Positions 46,364-64,000 of a stretch of DNA of 64,000 bases are shown here, piece by piece. The stretch covers positions 124,001 to 188,000 of the forward strand of contig WFMF01000295.1 of the NCBI GenBank assembly GCA_011033025.1, in the 5' to 3' direction. Numbering within the stretch: position 1 is the stretch's first letter; each line of letters begins with the position of its first letter. A model generated the notes under the pieces. That model was given only the letters and a program-made list of their open reading frames with translations, was not told the origin of the DNA and searched no databases. The position numbers and the translations under genes are program-made. This DNA is from Beroe forskalii (lineage: Eukaryota > Ctenophora > Nuda > Beroida > Beroidae).

Positions 46364-49082
46364 ATGAAAGTCACGCTCAAAACGCTAAGTAGGGAAACGT
46401 TTGAAGTTGAGATCGATGAGAACCTCACGGTGTCAGATCTGAAGAAGAAGGTCGAGGAGGTGAAGGGGGCTGGATATGTTGCCGAGAACCTCAAACTTAT
46501 ATACGCAGGTGGGTTGTCTTTGATCTTAAAGTAGACACGGGTGATAGAATAGGTGGGAGGGTCAATTCCCCAACTGTTGGTGGATTTAGAAAATTCAAAT
46601 GATGATTATAGGGGCCTAATTCCTTAATTTAGAAACCATACCAATCATTTTTTCGATCCATAATTTGTTCTGATGACTGATTTCTTATTTTTCAATGATG
46701 GGGTCAAAATGTTGAAATAGATTTAGAAATTGGGATAAATTTTCATATGCTCGGAGCCAATTTTGTTCTAATTTCAAAGAAACATCTGCGGATTCTGAGG
46801 ATTTGTATAAGATTCGTATCAGCTGCCATTGCGCGGCTCAATTAGACTAAAAACTGTTAGCATTTAGCATAATTTCTTGTGAAAAGCCAATTTAATTGGT
46901 CGAATGCGCGTCACGTACCGCGCGCGCGTAGCCTATTACCGAACGCGCGTTTGTAGAAATTATGCAAGATGTGGTTATTATCGTGAAAGTCATGTGCTCC
47001 GATTTCAACACAAGATGCCGGAAAAGAGACAGCCTCAGATGAATGATCACGCATTTTACTCAATGATTTTAACATTATGACGTCGCTGCCTCGATTGTTA
47101 ACGTCAAATTCTCACCGTTACAGGTAAAATACTGAGCGATGAGAAAACAATAAAGGAGTACGAAATCAGTGCCTTCATTGTTGTGATGGTGTCTAAGCCC
47201 AAGCCACCGACTAACCCTGAGGTAACACACTGCAATTATTAGAAATGTTTATTGAATCATGCTGTTTTTGATGGATTCATATTTCATTGAATATATTTGT
47301 TGGACAAATCGCCATACGGACATTAAACGACCGTTGTGCTGCTCGAACGGGCTCAGTAGTCCCCAACTATTAAAAAACGAAATTTTGCCACACGGTCTAT
47401 TTCCCACTCCTCAGTCCTCGTTTGACCATTTCCTCCGATATTTGACCCTACTCCGCCCCTGAGCAGTCGACATCAGCGGCTGCAGCACCTGCTGCTCCAG
47501 CCCCCGCTCCTGCTCCAGTAGCCACCCAGCCACCTGCTGGCACCACACCAACTACTCCAGCCACCCCTGCAGAGACCACGACCCCTGCAGCCCCGCCCCC
47601 CACCGCCACGCCCACCACCGCCCCCGCCGCCACTGCGGGCAGCGACAGTCTGTTCGTGTCAGGGCCGCAGTACGATGCTGTCATTGCGGACATGGAGAGC
47701 ATGGGCTTCGAGAAGGCGGCGGTTAGTACTCTTACATTCATTCCAGTCGAACTGACATGATTCTTCATATCATGTCAAGGGTGATGAGCCCTTCATCTCA
47801 TCACGTCACAAGATCATCCTCCAATTCTTCTGCAGATTCAGAGAGCGATGGAAGCCAGTTACAACAACCCTCACCGAGCTATTGAGTACCTCTGCAACCC
47901 TGGCTCGATGCCCGCTGTCCGGCCTGCCCCACAAGCCACTCCCCCGGCTGCTGCCCCCGGCGGCGGCACCCCCACTGCCCCTCCCCCCGCTGCGACGCCC
48001 CCAGTGGACGTGGTCGCACCGCCTGCCGCCACCCCTCAGGCTGGGGCTGGCAACCTGGACTTCCTCCGCAACCACGCGCAGGTAGGACCCCAAATATAGT
48101 CGGCCCTCGTCACCTACCGCGGTACATACTGTGTTGCATTTCAAACTGCACGTCTTTAACTCTTTTTACTCGAAAATTTTGTCCGCCTTGTGCGATAATA
48201 TCGACGTTTTGAAATTTACTCTGTGTGAATCACACAGAGTAAATCACAGTGTGTGATTTTTGAATTTTGACGTGATACCAATCCTTTCATGTAATAAACC
48301 CCCCATTTCCTGCAGTTCCAGACTCTGAGGACCATGATTGAGAGAGATCCTGGTATGCTGCAAAGTGTGCTTCAAGAACTCGGGCAAGCCAACCCAGAAC
48401 TTCTTCAGGTATAATACAGCAGTTGTAGGAGTTGTATTGTCGTAGTTCTTTATGTGCGATTTCAATGATCCGACGAAACTCTACGTGATAGAAAAATTTT
48501 CAATAGCTGGGACAGTTCTACAGTTTTATTTGCGCGGCGTTAACTGTTAAGATATATAATTATAAATATTTAACATGTCTGTACGCCGCGCAAACAAAAC
48601 TGCAGTTCGAACTGCCACTGTACGCTTCATCCCGTCAATAAATTAAGTACCTTCCTCTCTATTGAATGAATCCTTCAGGCGATCCAGGAGAACCCGCAGC
48701 AGTTCATCAACCTGTTGGGAGAAGGAGGGGGCGGGGGTGCGGAACCCCCCGCAGCCGGGGGCGCCGCCCCACCTCCCGCCACCACTGTGCACATAACTCC
48801 CGAGGAGAAGGCCGCTATTGACAGGGTCAGTGGAGGAATTGCATCAATTTCTGTGATGCGTAATTTCTTGAATATCATTTAATGTTTGTCACCGAATAGC
48901 TTTAAACCATTCTCGTTTTGTTCTTGTGATCTGTCTCTTACAGTTGAATATCGTTTCAGATAAAGGAGCTCGGATACCCGGAACATCTCTGTATCCAGGC
49001 TTACTTTGCGTGCGACAAAAACGAGAACTTAGCAGCAGAGTTCCTATTTTCAGAGCCGCAAGGCGACGACAACAACTCATAA
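46364..49082 (+). CDS. RAD23: RAD23 (UV excision repair / proteasome shuttle factor)
   Basis: Seven exons with GT-AG borders: 46364-46508, 47124-47221, 47467-47721, 47836-48081, 48316-48408, 48679-48825 and 48960-49082, giving 368 residues. Exons 1-2 encode the ubiquitin-like domain ([20 protein letters not shown] to [10 protein letters not shown]), which docks on the proteasome. Exon 3 has an Ala/Pro/Thr linker and the start of UBA1 ([15 protein letters not shown]), completed in exon 4 ([17 protein letters not shown]). A second Pro-rich linker leads to the XPC-binding STI1-like domain ([20 protein letters not shown] to [18 protein letters not shown]). Exons 6-7 encode UBA2 ([11 protein letters not shown], then [20 protein letters not shown]). 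Domain order and length match human RAD23A/B. The role is to carry ubiquitinated clients to the proteasome and to stabilise XPC in nucleotide excision repair. All reading frames join cleanly. Confidence 0.95.
48216..48246. repeat. Perfect hairpin in RAD23 intron 4
   Basis: TTTACTCTGTGTGA pairs with TCACACAGAGTAAA around a one- or two-base centre, near 48217-48245. It is the smallest of several intronic palindromes. Confidence 0.75.
48508..48612. mobile_element. Inverted-repeat element in RAD23 intron 5
   Basis: GGCAGTTCGAACTGCAGTTT (as read from the right end) pairs with GGACAGTTCTACAGTTTTAT on the left, and TTTGCGCGGCGT with ACGCCGCGCAAA. It is about 105 bp with an AT-rich loop. It lies within an intron and does not touch splice sites. 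Confidence 0.7.
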
Positions 49083-50647
49083 ACACTCAATTCAAATCCG
49101 CTAATCCGCGTGTTTCTGGAAATTATATACTGGCGATCTGGCTGGGCGCGCCAATCGCAACACAATACTTAATTTGGTCTCGCGGAGTTGTAGTGAAACT
49201 TTAAATTACAGACTTGAATTTTCAAATAATTTCATATAGACACCTGATGATCAAAACCTTTAAATAATAACAATATTAATGATATTAGAGGGCTAATAAC
49301 ACAGTTTAAGATTTCTATGTGGAGCTTATCGTATTTGTGAATATTATCTAACTATGGATATGAGTTATACAATATACAACCGTTTCCAAGTGATACTGTT
49401 CAAGATATTGAACAGAATGTTGTTGAGTAACAATAATTTCATTAATAGAACTTTTCTCGAAAATAAGTGGTGATTGATTTTCTCAGTGTTTACTGTTTGA
49501 TCATTGATCATTTCTGTATCTATTTTTCAGCGGGCAGTATTCATTTTAAAAGTTTATAGCTCTTTTCGCATTGAAGATTTTGTACAATCCGAGAGTAGCA
49601 TATAAAAGCTTTTTTTTCATCAATATAAATAACCTTTCCATTATCTGTTACTTTTGATTGATCACTTGATGTGGCATAATACCCATATGTCAATGTGCTC
49701 AAATGGACGATCAAATGAGGGATTGATAAAGACGCACAAATTGGTTTGTGCGTTTACTTTCTATAGAAGTAGAATTTCTATGTTCGACGAAAGTAGACGC
49801 GCGAACGGCGAAATTGCACGTCTTCATCCATCCCTTCTTTTATTGATCCGTCTACCAACATATGCGTACTAGACACGCTATTGATTCCTGCATTTCACGC
49901 TGATCGGTATCTAAACCAATTTCTCGATTCTCCTGCTGGTGATATTATATCAGGTTGAAAATTATTGCAAAATCATGTCTATAAACAACAATTTTCACAA
50001 CTATACGTTCGTGTTTTAATATCGATTTAATTTAACAGTTGAAGGATGCAAATTGCAAGTTGGCGATTTCAATCTATATCAAAATAAAATGGTTTCCCAG
50101 CACACCCAACGGTAATTAGGCGAACATCCGCTCTTACTTTTTTAAGCCAAATTTAGAATTTTCCGGGTTTTATGAAAATTATTCAATGAAACAGGAATAA
50201 AGTGGTGGATTATCGTAATCAGCATTTTTTCGTTATATACACTATTCACAATAAAACTGATATTGATAAATCTCAAGCTTACAGATCCAGGGTTTCTTTG
50301 ACCTCGGTCAGACGTTGCCTGGCCCATTATTTTAAATTTAAATCCTTTCAAATAAGGCCAGATGTTTTATAGTGCTACGGAATGGTGCGGTATACGGATT
50401 CTGACTGCGAGTTGGAGATCGTGCTAAGGGTTGTAAGGGACAGACAACGTCTGGCAAGTGTTTCAATGGACAAACAATGTAATCTTTTCCTCTTATTCTT
50501 CCATTGTGCAACACAGCTACTTGCCTTGTCAATTGCAATTTTATGAGTCAATGCGTGTCGATAGCTGCACAGAATTACAAGGAATGATTGAAACAAACTT
50601 AAGGAAAAGCGTGCCAATGTCAGCGCTCTAGAGAGGAGAGCTCTGCA
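49083..50647. other. Convergent 3' regions of RAD23 and PRKX-like genes
   Basis: AT-rich sequence containing the untranslated 3' ends of the two converging genes. A short perfect hairpin around ACGCACAAATTGGTTTGTGC lies at about 49730. No other gene. Confidence 0.5.
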
Positions 50648-57310
<6,663 letters not shown>

Positions 57311-58165
57311 CTGGGAGAAGGTTTAGTGTGAAATGAAGGTTTTATTCTAAATTTAATTAGGTTTTAGGTACTTCCACTGCGAGAAGGTTTAGTGTGAGGG
57401 TTTTAGGTACTTCTATTCGAAACAGCGCTACGTGCTGGTGGTGACGTCATTATCATGTGTGGCATAGTGAACTTATGGACAACGCGTCTATTTTTCTTTG
57501 CTTGATTTATAGTGAAGGTTCATTGTGAGGGTTTTAGGTACTTCTATTCGAAACAGCTGGAACAGGCAATGACAGGAATATATGGATTCGCGTCAAATCA
57601 AGTACTACACACCACATTTATTCACCCGAGACTGAATGATTGAAGCTTTGAAGTATGTAAAGATTTGCTCCAGCTGCCAAGCAAACACGCGTTTGCTATC
57701 GTTTGATTACCATTTTTAACACATTCCGTTCACCACTTGCGACAGTAAACACCGTCCATGGTATGGATTTGGATTGTTCTAGAAGAGTACTAAAATTGCA
57801 ACTTTCCGATCACGTACAAAATACGGAATATATTCATTGGCATATAAAGCCGAGCATGGGTATGTACAAAGTGTAGGATGGGCAAGAGATGGGTTGATGT
57901 CATGATAATAGCTGAAAGTAACGAATTGGTGACGCTGACCCGCCTGTATTTCATGCAGCGTGTAATCTTATTCTTATTTCGAAGAAAAGAAGAAAGTCCA
58001 ATGCACTGTAAGTCTGTGAGTCGCTCAAATAATATAGATGGATCGGAAATTTAGAAGAGAAACGTCATTTCAAGGGTTTAAAATGATGAATTGATGAGGT
58101 AAACCCGTCCATTGTAAATGGGGAGCCTCTAATGTATTACTTGAATTACCCCCTCTATGAAATGT
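57311..58165. other. Upstream of the last recognised kinase exon
   Basis: A block around GAGGGTTTTAGGTACTTCTA (then TTCGAAACAGC) is repeated at about 57401-57425 and 57527-57555, with a partial copy near 57358. No further kinase exon was recognised. Confidence 0.5.
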
Positions 58166-58167
58166 AG

Positions 58168-58352
58168 GTAATGTTAATCTGATCGCGTGGAGAGTCCCTC
58201 CCTGAGTACTCTCCGCAGCACAGTGGAGAGTGCCACGGCAGATCCAGGTAACAATGGCTGCTAGGCCAAGTCCTCCAGTACCTTAGTAACTTATCTTCTC
58301 TCTTAATTTCAGAAGATTTCCGGTCAATGGGCAGGGTTATATAGATTAACAT
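58168..58352. mobile_element. 185 bp MITE-like element
   Basis: GGTAATGTTAATCT at the left end pairs with AGATTAACATTACC at the right end. The interior is non-coding and contains a smaller inverted pair (GGAGAGTCCCTCC / ACTCTCC). Confidence 0.7.
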
Positions 58353-58815
58353 TACCCAGTAAAACCAGCCTGCGGTGGGAGCGGTGTACGGATAATTAAG
58401 TATATGGAGCTTACTGGCAGCAGGGTGAAGCCAGGAGGTTGATTCGCAATGCATGGCCATAAGATCATAAGACATGTTCAGAGGTTGATATGTTGCTAGC
58501 AACACAAAGAAATCTCAGAGTATCAGCATGGGAGATTGCTGAAGAAGAGAGAAAGGTAGCTACTGGGAAGGTGCCGTCTGACTTGGGATCCATACCTATT
58601 GACTCTTAATACTTTTATAGTTTTATATGGAGCAAAACTTGTGTAACATTTATTGACTTACATAGTACACTACCTTCGTAATGAATTAAAATAACCAGCT
58701 GTTACCACAGGTTACAACAGACTCATAGAGACAGAGGTTAGTAGCAACTTAAAGGTAGACAAATGACAACCTTCAGGCAACCAGGATTGTTTTTGACTGC
58801 TCACTGTTCAGGTGT
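58353..58815. other. Non-coding sequence
   Basis: No gene supported. Confidence 0.35.
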
Positions 58816-58912
58816 GTGAAGTATGTTGCTACTGGCAACCCAAAGATTGCTAGCAACAGGTGTTTGAAGTATGTTGATTGCTACTGGCAACCCAAAAGGT
58901 TGCTAGCAACAC
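58816..58912. repeat. 48 bp direct repeat, two copies
   Basis: GAAGTATGTTGCTACTGGCA then ACCCAAAGATTGCTAGCAAC occurs twice. The sequence is itself palindromic around GTTGCTAGCAAC, a motif also present at about 58492. Confidence 0.8.
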
Positions 58913-60338
58913 ATAGGAGCTGATGGATATAGATGCATAACATGCAATACATTATCAACTTCATAATACATAACATGTACAAACATACAAGCTTATGTGT
59001 GTTAGGAATGTGCAGTATACCAGTGGCTGGGGAACACTTAGCAATGACGTTCATGTGGTTGTTGTAGTAATGAATCATGACTGTAGAAGCAGCGATATTA
59101 TTATCGAGATGTAGCAATATTATGTAGCTTGAAAGCTGCACAATGTTCAAAGATTATGCTATTTACGAATAGCTAGGTGGGATAGACCGTATGATCAGTG
59201 GGAGTGTGTCCTGAAGAATTAAAAAAATTTGCCTTCTGATCATCACGAATTCATGTGGATAAATTCACGCCGCGCACGCTAAACTGAGTTTGAAGTGTCA
59301 CTGTAAGAATAAGGGCTCTGAAGAAAATAGCCTAGCCTATAAAATCTAAATACTAAGGTGTGTGGCGTCAGCAAGTTGCTGTACCATTGGTTTTTTGCGA
59401 TACTTTTAGAACGCAGGCAATTGAAGTTGTAGCATTTCTAAAATGAATATTTATAACCATAAAGCTTTGTCAATAAAAGTAAATATTTATAACAAATACT
59501 TGTAATAAAAGTTAATATAAAAGTAAATACTATTTATTTATGGGTGCGTCAGCAAGCAAGTAGCTTTGGTCAATGGTATTGTGTTAGAATTGTAAGATGC
59601 ATGCGTTTGAAGTCGTAACAATTCGATGAGACAGTAACCACAGCATTGATCGTTTTTATACTGAAACTGTGGTTTTTCAAGCCGAACTTTTAAATTTGCC
59701 CACATTAAAGAAATCGATATTATAGTGAGACGGCACTTGATGATTGAGGGTGTCAGGGACTCGGAGCTCAGATGCCCTCTGCTATTGTGACTTGTGGATG
59801 ATTTGAGTTTCTTGCACATAATAGATTGTTAAAAAACATTGTTAAAATTCAAATGGTGCAATGCCGGATATGATCTGGTGGTGCTAAAATCCTCCTACTG
59901 TAATTCAACTACCTACCATGAAAAGAGCAATAGCTGCTGCTCCATAGAAGAAATTGGAAATTCATGATATTTGAATTCCTCAACATGGTTATATTTTTCT
60001 AAGTGCTGGACTTATTAGAATCAACTTCTAATGAGTAATATACTGATAATCCTGTCTGGTGACAGCTGTATTTGTTCTTTCTAAATTTCGAATCTGTATT
60101 TGTGTAGTAATACTGCAACTGCTAGCAAGGAAGCACATATTTGGATTAGTTTTGTTACGAAACCAAAAAAAACGGGTGGTTCTCGTATAACAAATATTAT
60201 GAAAATATTTTTGTCCCTTATAATGGTTGCAGTATTAGTACGTAATACGGTTCGTTAAAATGGCTCGTAATAATAAGCGGTTACATGTCGATTGTCGAAG
60301 TGGTGACCTTATACTAAGCAGTTACATGTCGAAGTGGT
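58913..60338. other. AT-rich intergenic sequence
   Basis: No gene or clear repeat seen, apart from a short palindrome-like AATATTTATAAC series near 59450-59520. Confidence 0.4.
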
Positions 60339-60490
60339 GACCGTATACCGCAACTTACATGGTCGAGGCGACAGCCGAGACTGTGTAAGTTGGATAATGG
60401 ACGAGGCGTGCCGAGTTCATTATCATGGTCACAGCTGAGATCATGGAACCGGATTATACCCCGACCGAAAACAGCTGGGACCGACTGATC
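60339..60490. repeat. Second copy of the 21382-21540 palindromic repeat
   Basis: From GACCGTATACCGCAACTTAC through GGAACCGGATTATACCCCGA it follows the copy at 21382 closely. The right inverted arm (GGTATACGGTCAC there) is shortened here to ATGGTCAC, which removes most of the long palindrome. Confidence 0.75.
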
Positions 60491-60607
60491 TAAACAGTTT
60501 TCATCCCACTCAGGTCTGACGACCCTCGTCCGGATTCAAAGCAGATTTTGAGTGCTCCTTTATAAAATCAAATTTCATTTCAAGCTTTTTTGCACTGTAT
60601 TTCAGTG

Positions 60608-60790
60608 GAGACCGTATAACCAAACTTACACGGTCGCTAAAACAAGCTTGGGAGGGGTATAACCAAACTTACACGGTCGCTAAAACAAGCGTGGGAGGGG
60701 TATAACCAAACTTACACGGTCGCTAAAACAAGCGTGGGAGGGGTATAACCAAACTTACACGGTCGCTAAAAAAAAGCTTGTAAGGGGTAT
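60608..60790. repeat. 43 bp tandem repeat, four copies
   Basis: Units of GTATAACCAAACTTACACGG then TCGCTAAAACAAGCGTGGGAGGG follow each other four times with very few changes. The core CAAACTTACACGGTCG resembles the end of the neighbouring palindromic repeat (CGCAACTTACACGGTCG), so the array may have grown from it. Confidence 0.9.
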
Positions 60791-60951
60791 AATAATACTC
60801 ACCGTCTGAAGAAATTTAATTCTTCAGACTTATAGTTATCCCATAATGGGTTGTAATGGTAGAAAAATAAAAATAAAAATAAGAAACGATAAGAAAGGAT
60901 GCTATTGATCCCACTTACAATATTAACTGAGCTGCGAAAATCGTTATAGAA

Positions 60952-61050
60952 TGTAACAATAACTGCTAAATTGCGCGAGCAAATTAAATGAACGTGCATC
61001 TGATGCAAGTTCATGTAATTTGCTCGCGCAATTTAGCAGTTATTGTTACA
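60952..61050. mobile_element. 99 bp near-perfect hairpin
   Basis: TGTAACAATAACTGCTAAAT and the following GCGCGAGCAAATTA are inversely repeated at the right end. The stem of about 45 bp has two or three mismatches and a very short loop (GCATCTGATGC). Confidence 0.85.
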
Positions 61051-62242
61051 TATTTCAGTATTTTTGCTCGTAAGTTTTGTTTGTAATGGAATTCTTTAAC
61101 GTGGTGAAACGGAATCGTCAGAAAAACTTTCTTAGATTTCTGACGATTTCTTAGATACAAGACTGCGTTCTGAAGCCTGGTTCTCAGTGTACCCAATGAC
61201 CTATTACAGTTAGTTTAAGTACAAAGCCTTGGTATTTAGTACGTTATATTTTCCAGAAATGATTTTCTATTCCACAAATTAAAATAGATATCCAGAAAAA
61301 AATTAATCAGAGTTTTAAAATTCAAACAATTCTTTATACAATAAAATTTGAGATTATGTATGAGAACAACGTATTGAAAGTGCTGATGATAACAGAAATT
61401 AGTTCACGACCCTGACCGAAAATTTGCTTTTCATTGCTCAAGAGCTGTTTGAAATCCATAAATTTAGAAAAATAGTCGGTTTGACATATTGCTACAATAT
61501 TTTTCTAATTTTTACGGCATTTGAATAAAACATTATATTCTTGCCATACAAGCTTTTTGGGAACAGAATTCTTGACATAAAAACATAAAATATGCCTGTT
61601 GAACAATAAAATTTGTTTTAGTGAGAAGCCTGTCAGGCAATGCGTCTTTTTTATTCAAAATGGGTACGTAGATTTATTGTCATGCCGCATTAATGCATTA
61701 TTATGCAAGGTTCATTAGTTTGCGGTTTTGACACATTATCAAACTGTAATGATTCAAATATATTATGCGATGACTTGTAACAAATGTTACGTAACAATGC
61801 GGCACATATAAAAAGATTTACCTGCTTTAAAATTTTCATTTTTGTTTGAGTGGTTACCGTAGGTAACCACTGAGGATTTCAAACACTGGGGGTTTACCAC
61901 CGATATTGCCAGGCCGGGCTAGGTTTATCGGAGATTATATATATTTATACCTATAGTACAGTTATAGAGACGTTAAAAATGATTCATGCTGTTACTTTAG
62001 GCTAGTTAACAGTATTTTTGCTCCATGTACACTTGTCAGAGTTTCAGGGCCCTGATAAATAGTAAATACTTTATTTATCAGTGAAGGACCATCACAATTT
62101 ACCAGTGTCCAGACTCCAGGATAAAATAGTAACAGTATGACGCCGTATGATCCATAGGAAGGGTACAAATAACCGTTCTTATCCATTAAAATCTTGTAGG
62201 TACTCTCAAAATCTTAATTTCGTTTGAACTTTGCAGGAAGGC
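61051..62242. other. Intergenic sequence upstream of LDLa gene
   Basis: A small hairpin (GTGGTTACCGTAGGTAACCAC) lies at about 61850. A probable splice acceptor (TTTGCAG) at about 62230-62236 suggests a non-coding first exon of the LDLa gene further left. Confidence 0.45.
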
Positions 62243-64000
62243 ATGATGTCCACAAGAATCATAACAACAGTGATAACCATGCTGATTGTGATGCTGCCCT
62301 CAGGCTTTGCTCAAGATTCCTACAAAACTATATACCGTGCAACTGAGGAACCCAACAATCTGGTGGTTTTAACAACGAAACCACTCACTGGTTTAGCAGT
62401 GCACCAATGCACGTTCATGGTTACCCGAGGCTATCTCAAGGAACGGTGTCTCCTAGGCGACAATGAGTGGTATTTTAAGTGCCCATTCTCGGATCACTTC
62501 TACCACGTGCATGATGTTGATTGCAGGTTGGGTCAACTCTTCTCCCACCTCTGTCCAGACGATTCTTCGTTTTATCAATCCTGCGGACACATGAAGTGTG
62601 CCAGTGCCCATGTCAACCCTGGTGAGGGTGTTTGCGGGGAGATAGTGTGTCTCAAGGAGGGATACTCTGTCAGTGTTTTGAAGAATGAACTCAGCATGAG
62701 ATGCGATGGTGAAAGCGATTGTCTCAACACTCTAAACGGTGTCTCGGTTGATGAAAATCAGTGCAACCTAACATCGCTAATGAGCTGTGGCCCCTGCCCA
62801 AGAAGCAAGTCTTTTTATGAAGTTGCAGAAATGTCACGCTGCAACGATCAGTGTGATTGTAAAAACTGTTTTGATGAAGCTAAGTGTAGCAGGAATAACT
62901 ACAGATTAAACGGTTTAATTTGTAAGCTGAAATTTTCATTCCAGCATAGGGCCAGCTGCCTCAATGGAATGGAATACTTAGAGCCATACCGTCTATGTGA
63001 CGGTCTGGCGCATTGCATGAACGGAGCAGATGAAATGGGATGTAATCCAGATGATACCTGTTACTCTGGATCATTTCTATATGGAAGAAGAATCACCGAC
63101 TACCAAAGAAGAAAGTTGCATCCCCAGAGCAAATGCTCGAATCCTGTTGTTTTTCGGAGTTCACAACGAGTATGTGAGGATCACCGAGATCAGATGAATT
63201 GCACCAACTCGCTCATCAGCCCTCTGCTATGCGAAGTGGGTAGGTATCCTACGACCTTGTCAAAGTATGTTGTCTGCAAAGACTTGGACTTGTGCGACGA
63301 CAATATTGACAGCAACTGCAAGACATTCAGTAGGGACTGCATCCTGCATAAGCATCAGATGTGTGACGGTGTGAGAGACTGTCCAGATGCGGCTGACGAA
63401 GAGGCTGAGGTTTGTAGCAGCATGACATCCTCAGAGGTGTCCTGTGTGAGAAGATTCTCGTATGGAAGAGTGAATATTTCCATTCCCTCCTCTTGGGTGA
63501 TGGACGGGGTGAGGGATTGTGACAGCAGCTTGGATGAGGATCCAGGTGTCTGGACCAGAGTTTGTGGGACAGGTAGTAAGGTCCTTTTCTCATTCAAGAA
63601 ACACATTTCTTGTGAGAATAAGGCTTTACTCAAGTGCCCTAAATCTGACAACTCTTTACAAATAAGTAGTGTATGTAGCGATCTGTCCAATTGTGAAAAA
63701 GTTATGTGCAAAAAATCGAGATGGGACTATGAAACAACGAAAGAAATAATGAGATTCAAGAATTCAAAACGTGCATTCTTCTGCCTCCCCGGACTTGAAA
63801 GTCTTGAAAACATGATAGGGCCATGTATGTCAAAGCCAATGAAAAATGTCATTTCAGCTCACGGCGTGAAAGACCCTGCTGTTATTTTGAGTCCCCAATA
63901 CGCCTCTTCAGTGGATTGTTTCAGTGTTTATGGAGAATTGTATCTGTATCTGGCATGCACAGAACTGTGTAGCCAGGCTGTTAAGTGTCCATTAAGGGCA
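62243..64000 (+). CDS. Cysteine-rich secreted/membrane protein with LDLa repeats (partial)
   Basis: The frame is open from the Met at 62243 to the window end (586 codons, no stop). Residues 1-24 (MMSTRIITTVITMLIVMLPS then GFAQ) are a good signal peptide. The rest is very rich in Cys. Several segments follow the LDL-receptor class A pattern: about 152-173 (RCDGESDC...DENQC, weak), 239-267 (LCDGLAHCMNGADEMGC, good), 366-391 (MCDGVRDCPDAADEEAEVC, good) and 400-442 (MDGVRDCDSSLDEDPG, weak). The first 150 residues form a Cys-rich domain I do not recognise (HQCTFMVTRGYLKERCLLGD). LDLa modules bind ligands in a calcium-dependent way and occur in endocytic receptors and in LGR-type receptors, but no membrane part is inside the window, so the type is unknown. 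More than 1.7 kb in one exon is unusual for LDLa genes, whose repeats are usually one per exon. TTTGCAG just before the start suggests an intron in the 5' UTR. Confidence 0.85.
   Translation, partial: MMSTRIITTVITMLIVMLPSGFAQDSYKTIYRATEEPNNLVVLTTKPLTGLAVHQCTFMVTRGYLKERCLLGDNEWYFKCPFSDHFYHVHDVDCRLGQLFSHLCPDDSSFYQSCGHMKCASAHVNPGEGVCGEIVCLKEGYSVSVLKNELSMRCDGESDCLNTLNGVSVDENQCNLTSLMSCGPCPRSKSFYEVAEMSRCNDQCDCKNCFDEAKCSRNNYRLNGLICKLKFSFQHRASCLNGMEYLEPYRLCDGLAHCMNGADEMGCNPDDTCYSGSFLYGRRITDYQRRKLHPQSKCSNPVVFRSSQRVCEDHRDQMNCTNSLISPLLCEVGRYPTTLSKYVVCKDLDLCDDNIDSNCKTFSRDCILHKHQMCDGVRDCPDAADEEAEVCSSMTSSEVSCVRRFSYGRVNISIPSSWVMDGVRDCDSSLDEDPGVWTRVCGTGSKVLFSFKKHISCENKALLKCPKSDNSLQISSVCSDLSNCEKVMCKKSRWDYETTKEIMRFKNSKRAFFCLPGLESLENMIGPCMSKPMKNVISAHGVKDPAVILSPQYASSVDCFSVYGELYLYLACTELCSQAVKCPLRA

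Noticed and set aside
47448-48144. Antisense Gly/Ala-rich frames over RAD23 exons 3-4
   Set aside because: They mirror the GC-rich Ala/Pro linkers of RAD23, which has clear splice sites and domains on the plus strand.
58155-58505. 116-codon minus-strand frame as a possible upstream kinase exon
   Set aside because: No kinase N-lobe motif, and much of it lies in an inverted-repeat element.
60608-60790. 43 bp repeats as a possible CRISPR array
   Set aside because: Units are directly adjacent with no unique spacers, and the genome is animal.
63327-63711. Two overlapping minus-strand frames
   Set aside because: They are antisense to the LDLa protein, whose frame is open for 586 codons with a signal peptide and domain motifs.

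Overview
The window is genomic DNA from an invertebrate animal. The evidence is GT-AG spliceosomal introns, animal gene families (PRKX-type kinase, RAD23, USP39, MARCHF1/8-like RING-CH ligase, LDLa-domain receptor-like protein), non-LTR retrotransposon remains, many small fold-back elements, and a degenerate TTAGGG-type tract. I cannot name the species. Coding density is low and most of the window is repeat.

Layout. 1-5.1 kb is homopolymer-rich and looks like poor-quality consensus. It carries a shattered copy of the GMD-GFS fusion gene and minus-strand LINE remains. 6-8.2 kb is a GC-rich patch of short palindromic elements, a 60-70 bp tandem array and a telomere-like tract inside an inverted repeat. 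9.26-12.2 kb is a 2.9 kb fold-back element whose arms hold 173 bp tandem repeats. A lone USP39 exon (12.8-13.0 kb), a MARCHF-like gene (13.9-14.85 kb) and a broken MFS transporter (18.4-19.8 kb) follow, all on the minus strand. 25.4-36.5 kb is a tandem segmental duplication carrying a truncated and an intact copy of an intronless gene. That gene joins GDP-mannose 4,6-dehydratase to GDP-L-fucose synthase. One unit contains a 1.28 kb LINE insertion whose empty site is preserved in the other unit. 36.8-42 kb is repeat and LINE debris. 42.8-45.1 kb is an intronless C2H2 zinc-finger gene, 46.4-49.1 kb is a seven-exon RAD23 gene, and 50.6-57.3 kb is the 3' two-thirds of a PRKX-like kinase with repeat-filled introns. 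From 62.2 kb to the right edge is the 5' part of a secreted or membrane cysteine-rich LDLa protein.

Working relationships. The fusion gene would carry out both steps from GDP-mannose to GDP-fucose. The remaining genes are unrelated housekeeping or signalling genes. I see no operon-like organisation.

The strongest unexpected signal is a tiny non-coding element of 65-85 bp. Two copies have the same termini and each is flanked by its own perfect 10 bp direct repeat, so these are probably real insertions of an element I do not recognise.
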